A stretch of 64,000 nucleotides of DNA from Tolypeutes matacus (Eukaryota > Chordata > Mammalia > Cingulata > Chlamyphoridae), in NCBI GenBank assembly GCA_026826555.1, contig JAKSZT010054565.1:9878608-9942607 (forward strand), read 5' to 3'. The notes beneath the pieces are model-generated. The model saw nothing but the letters and a program-made list of their open reading frames with translations, was not told the DNA's origin and did no database searches. Positions 59,863 through 64,000 of this stretch are shown here, in pieces; position 1 is the first letter of the stretch; every line of letters starts with the position of its first letter. The translations under genes and the position numbers were made by a program.

Positions 59863-62789
59863 GTAGAAGAAACTCCTCAGAAAGCTGTCAGTAACCATAT
59901 AGGTCACTTCCTATAGAAGCCCCTGAATGCTGACTTTTCCATTAAGAAGAAAAAATAGAGAAATGGGATAGGGTGTGATTTCCAGACACAGATTCATCTT
60001 CATATTTACGTAAATCCAGAGATCTGTGGGCTGGGAACTGTGATCAAAGGAAGGAGAGGAATTGGTCTTTGTGTTTTCACACGAGAAGAAAAGTATTCCT
60101 GGTGGCTACGACTCTACTAAAATACCCAGCATATGCATATGCATTTCACAACAAATCTGCTCAGTTTGATGCATTTACAACCTGTCAAGAGTTCGCCATG
60201 CAGAAATACATAACTCATGCAGAATTTCTGAGATACTTAAAGCCCCTTGCTGATACTTTCAGCAAAATGAAGTCTCTAGGGATTCCATGGCCTCTTATTA
60301 TGTTTCCATCTTGTTATCAGCTTTTCATCCACATGTTGACTCACCCTGATGCTGCTCCAGAGCATCAGGCCCCAAAGAGCCCAAGGAGGCGGCCGTTCCC
60401 ATGAGCTGCCTGCCGTGAGCCATAGATGCAGCAGTCCTGAGGTTAGGACGCCAGTCCTTCCTCCTTAGAGATCCCTGAAGGAGTTCTGGTTAGAGGGTAG
60501 GGACAAGGAAGAAAGAGGGCGTTGTCCTTGTTGAGCAACCAATGTGTGTCAAAGAATGACCAGGCTCCTCATTCCACACATTTTCCCTAATGTTGTTGTT
60601 GTTTTTTTTTAGCTTGCAAAGTCATATATTTGATCTTCTTTATACCATAGTTAGAGAGTAATGGAGGGTAACACTTACTGGTACATAAAGGCTGGAATGA
60701 ATAAGCATTTCCCAGGCTGGTCCCCTGTCCTTCTACACACAGGTCCAGCTTTGACTCTGAGTCCTCAGATCCTTCACTGTCTCTGTGATGCCAGGACAGA
60801 CATCAGAGCTTACCCAGATCAGGGATGCATGAAAGAATCGAGTGATGAGAATTTCAGGTTGTTGTTTTTTGTTTTTTCTCCAACATTAGTCTTCTCTCCA
60901 GGGAGAGCTGCAGATAGCAAATGCAGAAGTCCTTCCTGGGTTCTGCCCTCACAAAAATTACTGAACCTCTCCTGAAGTCTAAAGTGTAAAACCCAAAGAA
61001 TACCAGAGCTCAGACCCAAAGGCTGAGGCGTAAAGACCTGGTTATCAATGCTGCTGCTTTCAGGGCTATTTCCAATAGGGTAGGAATTGGTTTTGTTTCA
61101 GATTGCAAAGGGCTAAATTGATAGACAGCAAGGCACACGCTTTGTGGATAATTGCTCACAGTGACAGAAAATGCCCAAGATAACAATGATAAAATAATAA
61201 TAACAATAACAATGCTGCCATGAACTTTTAGCAACATGAGAGAAAAATTCTTCAGCGGGGATTCATTTTTCCAGCGTTTGTGTTTTTTCAAACCACAGGA
61301 AACAAAGAAAGAATTGCACCCTACCCTTTAATTCAATGTTTCCCCCACCCAGTCTCTACTTCCTGGTAAATTAAATAGGGCAATTTTCTGGCTTTTTTTT
61401 TTTTTTTTAAGTTTCCTAGCTTCTATAAACCCTGTTTTCAAAATCCTCTATCCCTACACTTCCCTCCAAATTTCTAACCCAGCGCTCCCATAGGGAGCTT
61501 ATGTAAATGTTAGTGAACTAGAGTGAGGTATCTTGCATGTAACAGGTGCTCAATAAATGCTAAGTTGGATTGAATTGCAGCACTGTGGAGAATCACGGAA
61601 TCTGGGGAAATGCTCTGATCACACCTTGCCTTCCCGGTCCAGTTGGCTCTCTTTCGCGTTTATTTCCCAAGTCTTAGAATTGAGACTCCAACTCCTACGT
61701 GTATCCATAGAGGAGTTCTCTGGAGCGCAGGGCTTTTTCTCCCTGAGTACTGTGTTGGAGATGAAGCAGTTTAGCCCTGCCCGTGTCAGCAATAGCAGCC
61801 TACACCTGCCAACAACAGGGCCTCCAGAGCAAAGAGAAGGGACCTTCAGATGGGGCCATCCTGGCGGGGCCGCCGTGTGAGAAAGGAGTCACATACTTGC
61901 AAAATGGAGGTGGGGGGTGGTAAGCACACTGGCCCAATCCTCTAAAATCCCCAAATTATTCATGAACTGAAATGATCATTGCTTTGTCTTTCTCTTTTTC
62001 CCGCGATGTAAACAACTCTCTGCTCTAAACCACAGCAGCCCCTAGTGGCAGCAAACTGGAACGACCAGGGCGGCAAGAGACCCCAACGGAAGGGCTTTTG
62101 AGTTTAGACTGTTCCAAATATGCCTTCGGAGGCACCAACTCCCACCCACTCTCCTACCACTGCCCTGCTTCCCGCTCATTTTCCTTGATCTAAACGTTGA
62201 TTTCTTAGAGGCTTAGGTTAGCCTGTTGGTTTTTCAACACATACAAATGCACACAGACGTAGGCTCACACTGACACTGTGTGGGATGTGCTGAGGCTTCC
62301 TGGGCCAAGGAGCCTTTGATGTGGGCGGGGGCGCTAGTAGGAGAGAGGTGAGGAGAGAAGAGTGACTCTCAGCAAAGACCAGTGCTAATGAAATCGGGTC
62401 CCTGCTCCAATTTGATTTGGAACCAAAATAATCAGCTGTCAAAAAGCGAGGGGTGGGCAGACCAGGCCTCATCCAGGAGCACAGATGCTCTGCTTTTACC
62501 CTCAAACCCTCACAAGCAGCTGCCACCAGTCCAGGTGAGAAAAACAAAACAGCATCCTTGAGAGAGAGTCCTTTATTTAGCAGTAAAATGTATCCTCTTT
62601 TCCCAGGAATGACTTAAAACCCAAAAACTTCCCACTTGAATGATGGCTTAAACATCTTTTCTTAAAGAAAAACCTACATGCAAAAGCTTATTTGGACCAA
62701 CCTCCCAAGGGGTCCTTGAATAACTAACTCCTGGTAATGATTTATGCAAAAACTATTTTCCCTTAAAGGGAATTTAAATAGTCAAATCC
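59863..62789. other. Unassigned, repeat-poor sequence
   Basis: About 2.9 kb with few repeat traces: an L2/MIR tail at 61515-61575 ('taacaggtgctcaataaatgctaag') and a T-run at 61394-61409. Frames of 104-111 codons (60069-60404, 60661-60975, 61557-61880, 62218-62547) have no recognised motif, and 60069 relies on TTG as its first codon. I call none as genes. Confidence 0.4.
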
Positions 62790-62794
62790 CTCAG

Positions 62795-63319
62795 TGTGGC
62801 AGTTGGGCAGTTTGATGTAATTATGAATTCCAAAAATATAATTGGATCATGCTTGTAAAGTGATCTGTTAATCTGGGCATGATTAAGTTATGATTAGTGC
62901 GTTGACTGGGCCACGTCAGTAGGGCGTTGAGCCCCACCCCTTGGTGGGTGGGGAATTGAATATAAAAGGCAAGGCAAGAACAGAGTTGAAGCCATTTTTG
63001 AGAAGCAGTTTTGATGTTGGAAAGAAGGCCCCAGGAGAAGAGAAGCGAGCTGATCGTCTACGGCTGACCTTGTGGAGAAAACAGGAGCTAAGTCCGGAGA
63101 GAAACACAGCCCCAGGAAGAGAGGAACCCCAGAAGCCTGAACCCTGGCAAACGCCGGCAGCTGTCTTGCTCTATCATGTGGCAATGGACTGTGGTGAGAG
63201 AAGAAACTTAACGCTTTATGGCCTGGTATCTGTGGACTTCTACCCCGAATAAACACCCTTTACGAAGACCAACCCATTTTTGGTATTTCACATTAGCACC
63301 CCTTTGGCTGACTAATACA
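62795..63319 (+). mobile_element. Solo LTR of an endogenous retrovirus, ERVL-like, copy 2
   Basis: 525 bp, TG...CA ends (TGTGGCAG...AATACA), flanked by ctcag (62790-62794) and ctcgg (63320-63324), a 5-bp TSD with one mismatch. It is homologous to 12536-13122 from end to end: 'gtttgatgtaattatgaat', 'gcgttgagccccaccccttg', 'aatataaaaggcaaggcaa', 'cctttggctgactaataca'. It has a poly(A)-like 'gaataaacacc' near 63246. No internal retroviral genes. Confidence 0.88.
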
Positions 63320-63324
63320 CTCGG

Positions 63325-64000
63325 CAATTCCCCTTTCCTGGAATCAAAAGACAGAAGCAAAGATCTCATTGGCCTACTTTGGAAGGGTTGGGAAAGGAAG
63401 TGATGGGAAGGGAGGTGAAACCAGATTTGGGAAGGCTTACTAAGTGCTCACTTGGTTCTCACCTGTAGACTCACACAGCAAAAACCAGCAGGTAAAGAAT
63501 TCCTCCAGGACAGAGTTGACATTTGGAGGGAGTGAACTGTAACTCTTGATCTTGACTTTAATTGCCTACAAATGTTTTGGTTGATTCAAATATAACTAAA
63601 ACTGAGTTGGGTGATTTTAACATCAATTACTATACTTCAATGAAGTTAGCAGAAGGGGAATTTAAACCTAAAAAAGAAGACAACATTTTACTTCTTGCTT
63701 TAAATCACCAAAGCACATACAGTGTAATTCCCCCAGGACTTATTACAAAGACTGAGAAGATGTTAAATCCACTGGGAAAAGCTCTGGGTTTCGGAGAGAA
63801 ATATGGGTTAATAGATAAGGGGCCAGCAGATCCTGTTAGCAGTGTGCGATATTGGATTTTGTATAAAGTACCTCTCAGCGTTTGAAGAATGGATGTCAGA
63901 AGGAAGAGTCAGGCACCTGGACACTCAGGAGTTAACTTCCAAGCCAAGGAGAGAAGGAGATGGTCCCAAGAGACCTAGGCATTTAAGGAGACTGAGCCTA
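63325..64000. other. Unassigned sequence to the window end
   Basis: A plus frame of 107 codons (63562-63885) starts at TTG and has even composition, but shows no domain, splice site or poly(A) support. No repeat recognised. Confidence 0.35.

Noticed and set aside
63562..63885. 107-codon frame near the window end
   Set aside because: It relies on a TTG first codon and lacks any domain or transcript signal; frames of this length arise by chance in 64 kb.

Overview
The window is mammalian nuclear DNA, about 40% G+C, built mostly from interspersed repeats in non-coding sequence. tRNA-derived SINEs of the armadillo DAS type (minus-strand copies at 3097-3324, 35648-36209 and 55805-56002) point to a xenarthran, most likely an armadillo such as Dasypus. 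Mammal-wide MIR, L2 and hAT-Charlie elements agree with a placental genome. I see no intact protein-coding gene, no tRNA or rRNA gene, no CRISPR array and no prokaryotic or viral operon. Most long open frames fall inside repeats or are chance frames.

The centre of interest is 10618-25110, a four-level nest of insertions. A full-length LINE-1 (about 7.3 kb without its guests) is flanked by an 11-bp target-site duplication (TSD). It has a 1.8-kb 5' UTR made largely of about ten ~110-bp tandem units. Its ORF1 is split by a 587-bp solo LTR with a 5-bp TSD. Its ORF2 endonuclease is split by a second, 5'-inverted LINE-1 with a 15-bp TSD. That second L1 carries, inside its own ORF2, a decayed processed copy of the zinc-finger gene PRDM5 (15355-17641). 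Behind its poly(A) sits a third, internally deleted L1 (19142-20874) that joins an ORF1 scrap to a 3' UTR.

Region by region: 1-10.6 kb holds L2, hAT, MIR, DAS and nested L1 fragments. 10.6-25.1 kb is the L1 nest. 26.1-28.3 kb is repeat-poor and is the best candidate for conserved non-coding (regulatory) DNA. 28.7-51.7 kb alternates MIR, L2 and L1 fragments with three more solo LTRs (30691-31122, 40490-40943, 44197-44659), each with a perfect 5-bp TSD, a composite DAS element, and a possible exon with good splice signals at 40056-40285. 51.7-64 kb is mostly unique, with a DAS SINE, a 340-bp purine-rich minisatellite (56388-56727) and a second copy of the LTR family found in the nest (62795-63319).

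The genes here do not work together as a pathway. The window records L1-driven retrotransposition, both of L1 itself and of a host mRNA, plus LTR recombination. Repeat family names come from recognition by eye, not from a library search.
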